A stretch of 50,937 bases of DNA, taken from contig NZ_JAVBXS010000035.1 in the NCBI RefSeq assembly GCF_030824435.1, positions 1-50,937 on the forward strand. Direction: 5' to 3'. The notes under the pieces were generated by a model that worked only from the letters and a program-made list of their open reading frames with translations, did no database searches and had not been told where the DNA came from. The translations under genes and the position numbers were made by a program. Each line of letters begins with the position of its first letter. The stretch's first letter is position 1. Of the stretch, positions 39,586 through 47,474 are shown in pieces. This stretch comes from Rheinheimera sp. Lineage in GTDB: Bacteria > Pseudomonadota > Gammaproteobacteria > Enterobacterales > Alteromonadaceae.

Positions 39586-39771
39586 ATGACAACAACCACC
39601 CAAAATGCAAGGTCACAGCCAGCAGTTAAAAAAACCAGCGTTAAAAGGCGTACCAGTGCACTTAAAGTAGCGCTGAGGGCAATTTATTGGATCATCGTTG
39701 TTGCGGTAATAGCCGTGGTTGGTTTTATTGCTTTTGAAGCTTTCTGGACTTATTACAGCAATAGCCGTTAA
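39586..39771 (+). CDS. Small single-pass membrane protein
   Basis: A 61-residue protein I do not recognise. The first 28 residues are rich in Lys, Arg, Ser and Thr (K-K-T-S-V-K-R-R-T-S). One hydrophobic helix (about 32-53: Y-W-I-I-V-V-A-V-I-A-V-V-G-F-I) and a short polar tail follow. Positive-inside charge puts the N-terminus in the cytoplasm. AGGG lies about eight bases upstream of ATG 39586 and a terminator lies just behind the gene, so it looks like a real single-gene unit. Function unknown. Confidence 0.65.
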   Translation: MTTTTQNARSQPAVKKTSVKRRTSALKVALRAIYWIIVVAVIAVVGFIAFEAFWTYYSNSR

Positions 39772-39818
39772 AACCACAGCTCAGGAATAACTTCAGTGAA
39801 TTTCGCGTTTTACAGACC

Positions 39819-39848
39819 AACGGCAGCTTTATTCAGGCTGCCGTTTTT
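39819..39848 (+). terminator. Terminator after the small membrane protein gene
   Basis: A nine-pair stem (39819-39827 with 39837-39845) with a nine-base loop, and TTTTT at 39844-39848. It also lies just behind tusE on the other strand. Confidence 0.82.
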
Positions 39849-39858
39849 ATTGGCGGTC

Positions 39859-40194
39859 TTATAAACAACGCGCCGGTTTAGGCAAACCGGCAATTCGGGT
39901 GGCTTGTTTGGCCGGCCCTTCAGGGAATAATAAAAACAAATATTTACTGTTGCCTTTGTCGGCCCCCAGTTTTTCTGCCATGGCTTTTACAAGCAAGCGG
40001 ATAGCGGGTGATGTCTGATATTCCTGATAAAAATCCCGCACAAACCAAACCACTTCCCAGTGGGCCGGCGTTAACGTGATATTTTCCGCTTTGGCAAATT
40101 CAGCGGCCAAAGCTTCGCTCCAAAGCGACAAATCGGCCAGATAACCGTGTTTATCCAGGGGTACGGTTTTACCTTCAATCTGTAGCGTCAACAC
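39859..40194 (-). CDS. tusE: Sulfur relay protein TusE (DsrC family)
   Basis: Last sulfur carrier of the Tus relay, passing persulfide sulfur from TusBCD to MnmA for 2-thiolation of tRNA wobble uridine. The 111-residue protein ends in P-A-R-C-L, with the reactive penultimate cysteine (Cys110) of the DsrC family. Family blocks [10 protein letters not shown] and [16 protein letters not shown] are present. It overlaps tusB by seven bases. Order on the minus strand is tusD-tusC-tusB-tusE. Confidence 0.94.
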   Translation of the reverse strand: MLTLQIEGKTVPLDKHGYLADLSLWSEALAAEFAKAENITLTPAHWEVVWFVRDFYQEYQTSPAIRLLVKAMAEKLGADKGNSKYLFLLFPEGPAKQATRIAGLPKPARCL

Positions 40195-40442
40195 AAGATC
40201 ACCTGATTGGCCGTTAAGGTCAATTCAACCCATTGTTGGTCGTTAATAAGCTGGAAACCCTGACTCAGTTGCAGGCCACGCGCCAGTAAATCCTGCTCCA
40301 GTACATAAAGCTTATTTGTCGGCCAGCTGCGTTGTTGCTTCAGCAGATAGACCGCGTCCTGGCGCAATAACACTGCATCTTGTGCACCAGCCAGACTCAA
40401 AATGACGTTGGGTTCAAGGGTGGTTATTTGATACAACAACAT
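40188..40442 (-). CDS. tusB: Sulfurtransferase complex subunit TusB
   Basis: DsrH/TusB-family subunit of the hexameric TusBCD complex. Small (84 residues), beginning M-L-L-Y-Q-I-T-T, with [12 protein letters not shown] in the middle, the usual TusB layout. Divergent, but its place between tusC (one base away) and tusE fixes the identity. Confidence 0.85.
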   Translation of the reverse strand: MLLYQITTLEPNVILSLAGAQDAVLLRQDAVYLLKQQRSWPTNKLYVLEQDLLARGLQLSQGFQLINDQQWVELTLTANQVILC

Positions 40443-40443
40443 C

Positions 40444-40800
40444 TCAGCACCTCAGGACATGGTCTTGTTGCAACAGCAACGTATTAATTTCGGCTTTTGC
40501 CAATACAGCTGCTTCAATACGCAAATCATTTACAGCCAGCTGGTATAACAACATGGCATCTTCAGCGACCACAACTTGCTCAATATCATATAAAGCAAAC
40601 AATTTCTGCGCAGTAGTGAAGTCTTTTACACCTAAGTTTTGTGCTGATGAGAGCGGCAATAATTGCGTGACGGCAGCGCCAAGATAAACCAGCGTAACCT
40701 GATGCTCAACAGCAGCAAGTGCCATAGCTAAATCCTGCGCTTCACGGCTGTTGCTAAACGAAAAAGCACTTTGGGTAAATACAATAGCGACTTTTTTCAT
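40444..40800 (-). CDS. tusC: Sulfurtransferase complex subunit TusC
   Basis: DsrF/TusC-family subunit of TusBCD. 118 residues, starting M-K-K-V-A-I-V-F-T-Q-S-A-F, with the S-R-E-A-Q-D-L-A-M-A-L-A helix typical of the family. The start overlaps the tusD stop by one base. It has no catalytic cysteine of its own, as usual; it shapes the complex. Confidence 0.9.
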   Translation of the reverse strand: MKKVAIVFTQSAFSFSNSREAQDLAMALAAVEHQVTLVYLGAAVTQLLPLSSAQNLGVKDFTTAQKLFALYDIEQVVVAEDAMLLYQLAVNDLRIEAAVLAKAEINTLLLQQDHVLRC

Positions 40801-41162
40801 CAGAACTGCACCACACGATCAACAGCATCCAGACGCATGGCAAATTCAGCCAGACCAGCGGCAATAAAACCAGCACGGGCAGGGCGGGTTTCTGTGGCAA
40901 TACCCCGTTTTTCAGCAGCGGTGACACAATAAAGCAAAGGAATGTGTTGTTGCTGACAAAAATCGACAAGTTTTGCCACATTGTCGGGCTCGTCTGAGGG
41001 CAAATCGCTGTCGGCAGAAACCGCCAGCACAGCGTCCTGATAAAAGAAAATATGATCTATCTGATGTTGTAAATCAAAGGCAGCCCCGGCAAAACGCAGT
41101 AATGACGCCAGCGTCTGGCAGCCGTAAACCGGTGATTGCACATACAGTGCGAAAGTGGCCAT
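40800..41162 (-). CDS. tusD: Sulfurtransferase complex subunit TusD
   Basis: Catalytic DsrE-family subunit of TusBCD; takes persulfide from TusA. Cys79 in L-L-Y-C-V-T-A-A-E-K-R-G corresponds to Cys78 of E. coli TusD. The N-terminus has the family A-L-Y-V-Q-S-P-V-Y-G-C-Q. I prefer ATG at 41162 (120 residues), because GGCGGGA lies at the right distance upstream; an in-frame ATG at 41177 would add five residues and has no ribosome-binding site. A terminator-like hairpin ends only 15 bases before this start. Confidence 0.92.
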   Translation of the reverse strand: MATFALYVQSPVYGCQTLASLLRFAGAAFDLQHQIDHIFFYQDAVLAVSADSDLPSDEPDNVAKLVDFCQQQHIPLLYCVTAAEKRGIATETRPARAGFIAAGLAEFAMRLDAVDRVVQF

Positions 41163-41177
41163 CAGAAATCCCGCCAT

Positions 41178-41206
41178 AAAAAATACCCCGACAAGCGGGG
41201 CATTTT
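41178..41206 (-). terminator. Terminator-like hairpin between yccA and tusD (minus strand)
   Basis: On the minus strand a CCCCG stem (41186-41190 with 41196-41200, extended by flanking A-T pairs with one mismatch) ends in six U (complement of 41178-41183). It follows yccA and lies directly ahead of the tusD start, so it may attenuate or separate the tus genes. Confidence 0.78.
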
Positions 41207-41243
41207 AATGGAATTCAGTTACTGTGCAACCACAGTGGCCGAA

Positions 41244-41909
41244 TTAGTCATCACTGTTTAAAAAACCAAGCAGCTGCAGCAGCGCGGTAAACAGATTAAA
41301 CACGTTCAGATACAGGCTAACAGTGGCGCGGATATAGTTAGTTTCTCCACCTTGCACTATACGACTGGTATCAAACAGGATAAAGCCTGACATCAATAAC
41401 ACTACTACAGCACTGATAGACAGCTGCAGCGCCGGTATTTGGAAGAAGATGTTGGCAATAGCAGCCACCACCACCATGATCAAACCAACAAACAAAAAGT
41501 TACCCATAAAGGAGAAATCTTTTTTGCTGGTCAGGGTATAGGCTGACAAACTAAAGAAAATCAACGCAGTAGCAGCAAAAGCCTGCATAATAATTTCAGG
41601 TCCGTTTGGCATACCAGCGTAACGGTTCAGCATAGGACCAATAGAAGCGCCCATCACACCGGTAAAGGCAAAAACCCAGAATAAACCCGCAGCGCTGTCG
41701 GCAGTTTTTATCACCACAAACACCAACACCAAAGCCAGAATACTTAAACCTAAACCTAACATCGGGCCAAAGTCGAGTGCCATGGCGATACTGGCAGTCA
41801 CAGCACTGAAGGTCAGTGTCATTGCCAGCAACATATAAGTGTTACGAAGTACTTTGTTGATACTGACGCTGTCTGCGCCTGTCATCACCTGATGGTTTTG
41901 ATAAGACAT
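41244..41909 (-). CDS. yccA: YccA, Bax-inhibitor-1 family membrane protein
   Basis: Inner-membrane protein of the BI-1/UPF0005 family; in E. coli YccA is a modulator of FtsH proteolysis. Seven hydrophobic helices fill 221 residues (219 in E. coli). It has the typical N-terminal block K-V-L-R-N-T-Y-M-L-L and the C-terminal L-Y-L-N-V-F-N-L-F-x-x-L-L-Q-L-L. ATG 41909 is preceded on the minus strand by AGGAGT; the open frame extends 13 codons upstream without support. The link to tus genes and a tRNA-Ser(UGA) matches the serT-yccA-tusE area of E. coli. Confidence 0.93.
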   Translation of the reverse strand: MSYQNHQVMTGADSVSINKVLRNTYMLLAMTLTFSAVTASIAMALDFGPMLGLGLSILALVLVFVVIKTADSAAGLFWVFAFTGVMGASIGPMLNRYAGMPNGPEIIMQAFAATALIFFSLSAYTLTSKKDFSFMGNFLFVGLIMVVVAAIANIFFQIPALQLSISAVVVLLMSGFILFDTSRIVQGGETNYIRATVSLYLNVFNLFTALLQLLGFLNSDD

Positions 41910-42132
41910 AATCACTCCTGTGGTTGTAAATACTTTGCGACTATACAAGCTTCATTGGCGCAAGTCAGTAACTTTGACCCAAGGTGGCAGTTAAAATTCC
42001 CGTTATTGTTTATTTACCGCCCGACGATCGCACAGCTTTTATGCAAACAGATCTTTATAATGGAATTCAACGTGTTAAACGGTAAAAAAATACTTTCTTT
42101 TGTGCGCTGAAGTTATTAAGATACGCGCCATT

Positions 42133-42223
42133 GGAGAGATGGCAGAGTGGTTTAATGCACCGGTCTTGAAAACCGGCGAGGGTTAGTAGCCCTTCAAGAG
42201 TTCGAATCTCTTTCTCTCCGCCA
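42133..42223 (+). tRNA. tRNA-Ser (anticodon UGA)
   Basis: A complete 91-base tRNA gene with encoded CCA. Acceptor arms are GGAGAGA (42133-42139) and TCTCTCC (42213-42219), then discriminator G and CCA. The anticodon stem CCGGT/ACCGG encloses the loop CTTGAAA, which gives anticodon TGA. The long variable arm (GAGGGTTAGTAGCCCTTC area) is of the serine type. The T loop is TTCGAAT. It matches the position of E. coli serT beside yccA. Confidence 0.97.
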
Positions 42224-42236
42224 TATTTAACAAGTT

Positions 42237-42263
42237 AAAAAGCCCGCTTTAAGCGGGCTTTTT
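42237..42263 (+). terminator. Terminator of the tRNA-Ser gene
   Basis: An eleven-pair stem (42237-42247 with 42253-42263), ending in TTTTT and followed by GCTTTTT. Strong intrinsic terminator 13 bases behind the tRNA. Confidence 0.92.
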
Positions 42264-42431
42264 GCTTTTTGTCATCTGTGCTCGGCAAGTACCAAGCCCT
42301 GCTTGGTAATCCAGCTTTGTGCATCTGCCTGCAGTGCTTCTGTTTTTAATACGCCGATTTAGAAGGGGGCAAGGGCTCTTCTTTGGGTGTATTCTGCTTA
42401 CAATGCTGCTGAGGTTTAGCTGCAAGCTATA

Positions 42432-42460
42432 AAAAAGGCCGGTGTTATACCGGCCTTTTT
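42432..42460 (-). terminator. Terminator of the TonB receptor gene (bidirectional)
   Basis: A perfect twelve-pair stem (42432-42443 with 42449-42460), loop GTTAT. It has A-runs on the left and T-runs on the right, so it works on either strand; it lies 30 bases behind the receptor stop. Confidence 0.88.
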
Positions 42461-42490
42461 GCCAAAAGCATCATTCGCTGTGGTGCTAAC

Positions 42491-44887
42491 TCAGAACTTC
42501 GCGGTAAGGCCCAGCGTAATGGCGCGTCCAGGTAATGGCGCATCAGCTTTTATAAAAGAACTGTGGACATAACCTAACTTGTTGCTCAGGTTAGTACCCT
42601 TTAAAAACGCTGTTACATCAACAGACTGCAAGTTGAAATAATAATTCAGGCTGGCATCAAAACTGGTGTAAGCCGCAGTTTCGCTTTCATAAACCGATAT
42701 TTTATCCTGACGTGCATAATAAGTTGCGCCAACAACTGTGCTCCATTGTTGTGCCTGATACTGATACTCCACACCGGCTTTTATGGGCGGAATACGGGGC
42801 AAATCGCCGCCGGATCTCAGCCTGGCCCGCACCATATCGGCAAATACCGACAGTTGTTGTTCAGTATCTAGCTGATAACTCAGCGCAAACTCAGCACCAT
42901 AAAGCCGGGCATCACGCTGCTGATACTGATACACATCAAATTCACTATGCTCTTCATGATCATCATGTATTGCTGCGTCATCATGATCGGCGTCTTCTGC
43001 ATGCTCTGCTAAATCATCCATAGCCAAGCCTGTATTGGCAAGGTACAGATAATCGTCAATCTGGTTGTAGAAGAAGTTATAACTAAAGGTTAGATCACCT
43101 TCTGTTTTACGAAAACCAAGATCAAGGTTATTGGCGGTTTCACGTTGCATCTTGCCGTTATAAAATCCAATGTCACCATCCTCATCAAGCTGATAAGCAA
43201 GCCCAAGCTCATAACTGGAGGTGGCGATATGAGCACCGTTGGCGTAAATTTCGGCAGCACTTGGTGCACGTTCAGAGCGGCTGGCACTTAAAGCCCATTG
43301 ATAACCTGGCTGAAAATTCCAAACCAGACCGGCCGACACACTAGCGGCATTAAAACGGGCATAACCGGCTTCATCGTCTACATCTCCGGCGTGCGCTTCA
43401 TCATGCAGATGTGCGAGTTCAAGCGCCTCGGTATCGTGTTTAGTGCGCTCGAAGCGACCACCCAATTGTGCGGAAAATTCACCAAATCGACGTTCTTCCA
43501 GGATAAAAAGGGCATAACTACTGGTTTTGGCATCCGGGGTGAAAGCTTCTTCACCAAAAGCCCGATAATCGTTGTGTTGATAATGCAAGCCAACCAGACC
43601 ATGCCAGCCCAGCAGGTCACTGTGCTCAACACTGAGGCGGTTTTCAAAAGACTTGTTTTTAAAGGTGGTACCGGCCACTCCAGCATCCATCTCAATATGC
43701 TGATAATCGGTGTAAGCGCCACTGAGGCTTAAGGTTTCAACACCCTGAACCGGACTATACAACTCGCCGGCATAACTCAGTCTGTCTTGATCTAAATCTG
43801 CATACACAGCCTCAGCCGCGTGGTCATCGTGTCCGGCATGCTCTTCTTCAGTTTCAGCCCCATGCGCCTGATGGCCAGGTATGCCGTATTGGCTATTGAT
43901 ACGGCCAACAGCAACACCAAACAAACCTCTGCTACCAACCCAGCTGCCGCCAATATTCAACGCCTGATTATCCAGTGCGCTATTTTTAAGCGTCTTTTGG
44001 CTTTCACCTTCATCATTGACAAACTCAGGCACTTTATAGTTGTTGCTGCTGCGGTCAAAACCGTCAAAATGCCAGGCAAACTGCTCCACAGCGCCGTCAT
44101 GCGCCAGCGCGTAGCTTTGTTCATCAGCAACATTATTGCGACGGACATCTATAGTGGTTTGTGGACTTCTGAGCTGGCGAGGCACCCTGTTATCGACGAT
44201 ATTGACCACTCCGCCAATAGCACCACTGCCATATAACAGCGTGGCAGGGCCGCGCAATACTTCGATTTGTTCTGTGGTAATGGCGTCGGCACTAATAGCG
44301 TGATCAGGGCCAACGCGCGACACATCACCTGTATCCATGCCGTTACTCAGCAGCTTGACGCGGGGGCCGTCCAGACCACGGATCACCGGACTTGCAGCCA
44401 CAGGACCATAATAATTGCTGTGGACACCAGGCAAAGTTTTTAACGTTTCCCCTATAGTGGCTTCGGTATGCCGGCTTAAGTCTTCGCCAGACATCACGGA
44501 CACCGGATGAGCCATATCCAAATCATAATGGTGTAACCCTGACGCCGACACTGTCATACGCTCCAGACCACCACTGCTGAGTTTTACGGTAAGCGGCAGA
44601 TCACTGGCTGCGACAAACTCGTCACCATAACCTTTAGCCGCAATATGCAGCTGCGCGTCGGCCGGGCTTTGAATACGAAATTCGCCTTTGTCATTGGTAT
44701 ACACATATTGTTGACGACCGTGCACATGGACTTTGGCATTGGCAACGGGTTGACCTTGCTGATTGACAACAACGCCGGTAAGAGGGGTTGTCTGCGCCTG
44801 AACCTGACAGGAAAGCGTGATACAAAGTGCCAGAGCGGCAGGCTTAAAATAAAAGCCCGCTGGAAAATGGTTCAAAACAGATCTCAT
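42491..44887 (-). CDS. TonB-dependent receptor, probable zinc uptake (ZnuD-like)
   Basis: A 798-residue outer-membrane TonB-dependent receptor. Signal peptide (about 1-32, cleavage near V-Q-A-Q), then a carboxypeptidase-regulatory-like beta domain (35-110: T-G-V-V-V-N-Q-Q-G-Q-P-V-A-N-A), the plug domain (about 125-235, with V-L-R-G-P-A-T-L-L-Y-G-S-G-A-I-G-G) and the 22-strand barrel ending in ...G-L-T-A-K-F. At least three surface-loop regions are packed with His, Asp and Glu: near 43800-43870 (E-E-E-H-A-G-H-D-D-H), 43375-43425 and 42940-43010 (H-E-E-H). Such loops are known from the zinc receptor ZnuD. A Zur-like palindrome 26 bases upstream supports zinc as substrate. Nickel or cobalt is the main alternative. 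Confidence 0.9.
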   Translation of the reverse strand: MRSVLNHFPAGFYFKPAALALCITLSCQVQAQTTPLTGVVVNQQGQPVANAKVHVHGRQQYVYTNDKGEFRIQSPADAQLHIAAKGYGDEFVAASDLPLTVKLSSGGLERMTVSASGLHHYDLDMAHPVSVMSGEDLSRHTEATIGETLKTLPGVHSNYYGPVAASPVIRGLDGPRVKLLSNGMDTGDVSRVGPDHAISADAITTEQIEVLRGPATLLYGSGAIGGVVNIVDNRVPRQLRSPQTTIDVRRNNVADEQSYALAHDGAVEQFAWHFDGFDRSSNNYKVPEFVNDEGESQKTLKNSALDNQALNIGGSWVGSRGLFGVAVGRINSQYGIPGHQAHGAETEEEHAGHDDHAAEAVYADLDQDRLSYAGELYSPVQGVETLSLSGAYTDYQHIEMDAGVAGTTFKNKSFENRLSVEHSDLLGWHGLVGLHYQHNDYRAFGEEAFTPDAKTSSYALFILEERRFGEFSAQLGGRFERTKHDTEALELAHLHDEAHAGDVDDEAGYARFNAASVSAGLVWNFQPGYQWALSASRSERAPSAAEIYANGAHIATSSYELGLAYQLDEDGDIGFYNGKMQRETANNLDLGFRKTEGDLTFSYNFFYNQIDDYLYLANTGLAMDDLAEHAEDADHDDAAIHDDHEEHSEFDVYQYQQRDARLYGAEFALSYQLDTEQQLSVFADMVRARLRSGGDLPRIPPIKAGVEYQYQAQQWSTVVGATYYARQDKISVYESETAAYTSFDASLNYYFNLQSVDVTAFLKGTNLSNKLGYVHSSFIKADAPLPGRAITLGLTAKF

Positions 44888-44912
44888 TGGATTTTCCTGT
44901 ATGTTTTGTGTG

Positions 44913-44924
44913 ATGTTATAACAT
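44913..44924. promoter_or_regulatory. Zur-like operator over the TonB receptor promoter
   Basis: The core ATGTTATAACAT is a perfect 12-base palindrome, and its flanks (GTGTG on the left, TTTAC on the right) are partly symmetric. It resembles the Zur box of gammaproteobacteria, whose half-site is of the type AATGTTATA. It overlaps the -10 of the predicted promoter below, which suits zinc-dependent repression. Confidence 0.72.
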
Positions 44925-44952
44925 TTTACGGGGGAGGTTTGGCAAAAAACAA
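44923..44952 (-). promoter_or_regulatory. Predicted promoter of the TonB receptor gene
   Basis: On the minus strand: -35 TTGTTT (44952-44947), 18-base spacer, -10 TAAAAT (44928-44923). The predicted transcript start falls inside the palindrome at 44913-44924. AGGAAAA before the ATG is the ribosome-binding site. Confidence 0.55.
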
Positions 44953-45098
44953 GCCTTTATCGTATTTCAGTCAGAAAGTCGCGACCAATGTGCTGTTTTT
45001 ACCGATGACCTGTAGCTGGTAAAACAAAGGACTGTTGTTAGAGGTACTGACTGAATTAGAATAGTTTTTTTGTTTTTGTCCGCTGGGGTAGCGCTGTT

Positions 45099-45737
45099 AT
45101 GTCGTTTTGGCCTGAATTTTTATTGGTGGCTTCGGTTCATTTTGTTGCAGTTGCAAGTCCGGGGCCTGATTTTGCCATAGTGCTTCGTTATGCGGTGCGA
45201 TACGGTGTAAAAGTGGCATTGTCTGCCAGTATAGGTATAGGCCTTGGCATTTTATTGCATGTTGCCTATTCACTACTGGGTATAGGTTTATTGTTACAAA
45301 CAACCCCCTGGTTATTTCAGTTGTTTTCTGTTTGTGCCGCCAGTTATCTTGCTTATATAGGTACTCAGGCGCTTCGCAGCGGCCCACAGCTGGGTCGGGA
45401 AACTGAACAGGACGATAAGCTACCTGCAATTGGTTTATGGCAATCTTTTCGCACTGGTTTGCTGACCAACGGTCTGAACCCCAAGGCCACGCTGTTTTTC
45501 CTGGCGTTATTTGCCGTCATTATTTCGCCACAAACACCACTGAGTTTCAAAATTATTTACGGTGTTTATATGGCGATTGCCACAGCCCTGTGGTTTTGTT
45601 TGCTATCTTTTGTATTAACCCGACAAAAAATAAGAAGTTTTTTATTGCATCAAGGCTATTGGTTTGACCGCTTGATGGGGGTTGTCCTGTTGGCATTGGC
45701 TATGCAGTTGCTGTATAGCGCTTTAAAGGCTTTTTAA
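45099..45737 (+). CDS. LysE/RhtB family amino-acid exporter
   Basis: A 212-residue inner-membrane protein with about six hydrophobic helices, the size and layout of the RhtB/LysE exporters for homoserine, threonine and other amino acids. Diagnostic is the first-helix block A-V-A-S-P-G-P-D-F-A-I-V-L-R. Later blocks are A-S-Y-L-A-Y-I-G-T-Q-A-L-R-S-G and N-G-L-N-P-K-A-T-L-F-F-L-A-L-F. The G-P-D and N-P-K-A elements are conserved in the family. It lies behind the divergent TonB receptor gene. The substrate cannot be told. Confidence 0.9.
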   Translation: MSFWPEFLLVASVHFVAVASPGPDFAIVLRYAVRYGVKVALSASIGIGLGILLHVAYSLLGIGLLLQTTPWLFQLFSVCAASYLAYIGTQALRSGPQLGRETEQDDKLPAIGLWQSFRTGLLTNGLNPKATLFFLALFAVIISPQTPLSFKIIYGVYMAIATALWFCLLSFVLTRQKIRSFLLHQGYWFDRLMGVVLLALAMQLLYSALKAF

Positions 45738-45782
45738 ACTTTATTGCGCCTTTTGCCGACAAAGCAGCAAAGGGGGGTGCTT

Positions 45783-46319
45783 ATGCGGATGCAAAGCAAA
45801 GTGATAAGGCTGGATCTGAGTTACAACTCAGAGCAATCACATCAATATCTGAAAGAAACCTGTTATCTGGCACCATTTCAGGACGAAGATGCCAGTCATT
45901 TTGCCAAACGAATTCTCACTTACCTGAGTTTATATGAACTGCATCCAGTGCTGGCAAAACAACAACCGTCCGGTCGGCAACCCGATTTATATCTGCAGGA
46001 CCAGCAACAACATTTTTTACTATGGTGCCAGGTCGATTTGCCGTCGGAAAAACAATTGCAGCGCGCCAGCCATCAGGCGGAGCAGGTGCTGTTGGTAACA
46101 GATTCTGCAGATCAGGCCAAAGCCAAAGCGCTGATACGCGGTTTGCCCAATGTGGTGTTATCCACTTTAGGCGCTGAGCAATTGGAAGAATTCTGTAAGA
46201 TGTTGCGTGGACACATGCAGCTGTCTGTATGGCGGGAACAGGATTTACTCGTGATAACCGATGGTCAGCAACAGCTTGAAATGCAGGTGGCACCTATATC
46301 TTACCTGCAATTACATTAA
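45783..46319 (+). CDS. YaeQ family protein
   Basis: A 178-residue cytoplasmic protein that resembles YaeQ. The visible family layout is an N-terminal helix-strand pair, L-W-C-Q-V-D-L-P-S-E-K-Q-L-Q-R-A in the middle (compare L-G-L-P-D-E-R-R-I-K-K-A in E. coli YaeQ), a Q-A-E-Q-V-L-L-V strand and a C-terminal L-S-V-W-R-E-Q-D-L-L-V-I-T-D block. YaeQ has a PD-(D/E)XK-nuclease-like fold; function is not settled. AGGGGGG at 45771-45777 fixes ATG 45783; the frame extends upstream to 45744 without a ribosome-binding site. The gene diverges from the family and the call is moderate. Confidence 0.72.
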   Translation: MRMQSKVIRLDLSYNSEQSHQYLKETCYLAPFQDEDASHFAKRILTYLSLYELHPVLAKQQPSGRQPDLYLQDQQQHFLLWCQVDLPSEKQLQRASHQAEQVLLVTDSADQAKAKALIRGLPNVVLSTLGAEQLEEFCKMLRGHMQLSVWREQDLLVITDGQQQLEMQVAPISYLQLH

Positions 46320-46414
46320 ACATTTCAGCCGGCACGTCACCAAACGCCCGCATTTCTGAACAACATAGTTTTAAGATCGCCAGACCTCCAAATGTCGTTC
46401 ACTTACAGCTTCGA

Positions 46415-46443
46415 TTTACCCTTGTTCATTGATGGCGTATAAT
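46415..46443 (+). promoter_or_regulatory. Predicted promoter of trhO
   Basis: -35 TTTACC (46415-46420), 17-base spacer, consensus -10 TATAAT (46438-46443). The leader to ATG 46501 is about 50 bases and holds a small inverted repeat CCGGA/TCCGG and AAAGGA as ribosome-binding site. Confidence 0.6.
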
Positions 46444-46500
46444 GCGCGCCGGTTTTCTTGCGCCGGATTTGCGATCCGGACTTAGCAAAAAGGATAAAAG

Positions 46501-47418
46501 ATGTACGTTGTAGCTGCTTTATATAAATTTGTGAACCTGCCTGATTATGTTGCGCTGCGCGATAAACTTTATCAGCATCTGGTACTGAATAAAGTCAAAG
46601 GCACCTTGTTGCTGGCCGAAGAAGGCATCAATGGCACTATTTGTGGTACCCGTGAAGGCATTGATGCTGTTTATCAATTTTTGCATGTCGATGGCCGTTT
46701 TGAAGGCATGTCGTACAAAGAATCTTTTGCTGATGAACCTGCCTTTTACCGCACCAAGGTGAAACTGAAAAAAGAAATTGTCACTATGGGGGTTGAGGGC
46801 ATTAACCCTTCGCATATTGTCGGCACTTATGTCAAAGGGGAAGCCTGGAATCAGCTTATCAGCGACCCCGACACTATTGTGATTGATACCCGTAACGATT
46901 ACGAAGTGGCTATTGGTACCTTTAAAAATGCCGTGAATCCAAACACCACCAGTTTCCGTGAATTCCCGCAATGGGCAGCTGACAATCTGGATAAGACCAA
47001 ACATAAAAAAGTAGCCATGTTCTGCACCGGTGGGATCCGCTGCGAAAAATCAACCGCCTTTTTAAAAGAGCAGGGTTTTGACGAGGTGTATCACCTCGAT
47101 GGCGGTATTCTGAAATATTTAGAAGAAGTACCAGAGCCGGAAAGTTTGTGGCAAGGCGAATGTTTTGTGTTCGACCAGCGGGTTGCGGTGAAACATGGCC
47201 TGGAGCAGGGCAGTTATGATCAGTGTTACGCCTGTCGTATGCCATTGTCTCAAAACGAAATGTTGTCTCCCCTTTATGTGAAAGGCTTAAGCTGCCCACA
47301 CTGCCATGACAAAATCACCGACGAACAACGGGTTTCTTTTACCGAAAGGCAAAAGCAAATTGAACTTGCCAGACAACGTGGTGAACAACATATCCGTGAC
47401 GGCAAGGTCGATTTTTAG
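46501..47418 (+). CDS. trhO: tRNA uridine(34) hydroxylase TrhO (YceA)
   Basis: Oxygen-dependent hydroxylase that makes 5-hydroxyuridine at the wobble position of tRNA, the first step to cmo5U/mcmo5U. Three parts are visible: an N-terminal acylphosphatase-like domain (1-95, [13 protein letters not shown]), a rhodanese domain (about 125-225) with the active-site loop [12 protein letters not shown], and a C-terminal zinc-finger-like part (C-Y-A-C-R-M-P and C-P-H-C). The tRNA-Ser(UGA) nearby is one of the natural targets of this modification, though that linkage may be chance. Length (305) is a little under E. coli YceA (350). Confidence 0.95.
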   Translation: MYVVAALYKFVNLPDYVALRDKLYQHLVLNKVKGTLLLAEEGINGTICGTREGIDAVYQFLHVDGRFEGMSYKESFADEPAFYRTKVKLKKEIVTMGVEGINPSHIVGTYVKGEAWNQLISDPDTIVIDTRNDYEVAIGTFKNAVNPNTTSFREFPQWAADNLDKTKHKKVAMFCTGGIRCEKSTAFLKEQGFDEVYHLDGGILKYLEEVPEPESLWQGECFVFDQRVAVKHGLEQGSYDQCYACRMPLSQNEMLSPLYVKGLSCPHCHDKITDEQRVSFTERQKQIELARQRGEQHIRDGKVDF

Positions 47419-47474
47419 TTCTACACTGACGTGACAATGCGGTGAGCACTTCTGACCGCAACATGGAGGTTGCA

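Larger units (their letters stand above)
42224..42490. other. 267-bp spacer between tRNA-Ser and the TonB receptor gene
   Basis: Holds two strong hairpins (listed separately) and about 150 bp between them with no complete gene. On the minus strand a stretch of about 28 sense codons (I-G-V-L-K-T-E-A-L-Q-A-D-A-Q-S-W-I, from about 42360 to 42277) ends in a stop and has no start codon. It may be the remnant of a gene or chance. Confidence 0.4.

Noticed and set aside
42056-42061. TATAAT ahead of the tRNA-Ser gene.
   Set aside because: No fitting -35 at 16-18 bases and the distance to the tRNA is about 70 bases; I cannot name the tRNA promoter with confidence.
42712-43023. Plus-strand frame with many His codons opposite the TonB receptor.
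   Set aside because: It mirrors the His/Asp-rich loop codons of the receptor on the other strand.
42940-43875. Repetitive His/Asp codon runs that look like short repeats.
   Set aside because: Units are irregular and coding; there are no equal spacers, so this is neither a CRISPR array nor a tandem repeat element.
46449-46480. GCGCCGG direct repeat and CCGGA/TCCGG inverted repeat in the trhO leader, considered as a riboswitch.
   Set aside because: Stems are only five pairs and the leader is about 50 bases, too short for a known riboswitch class.
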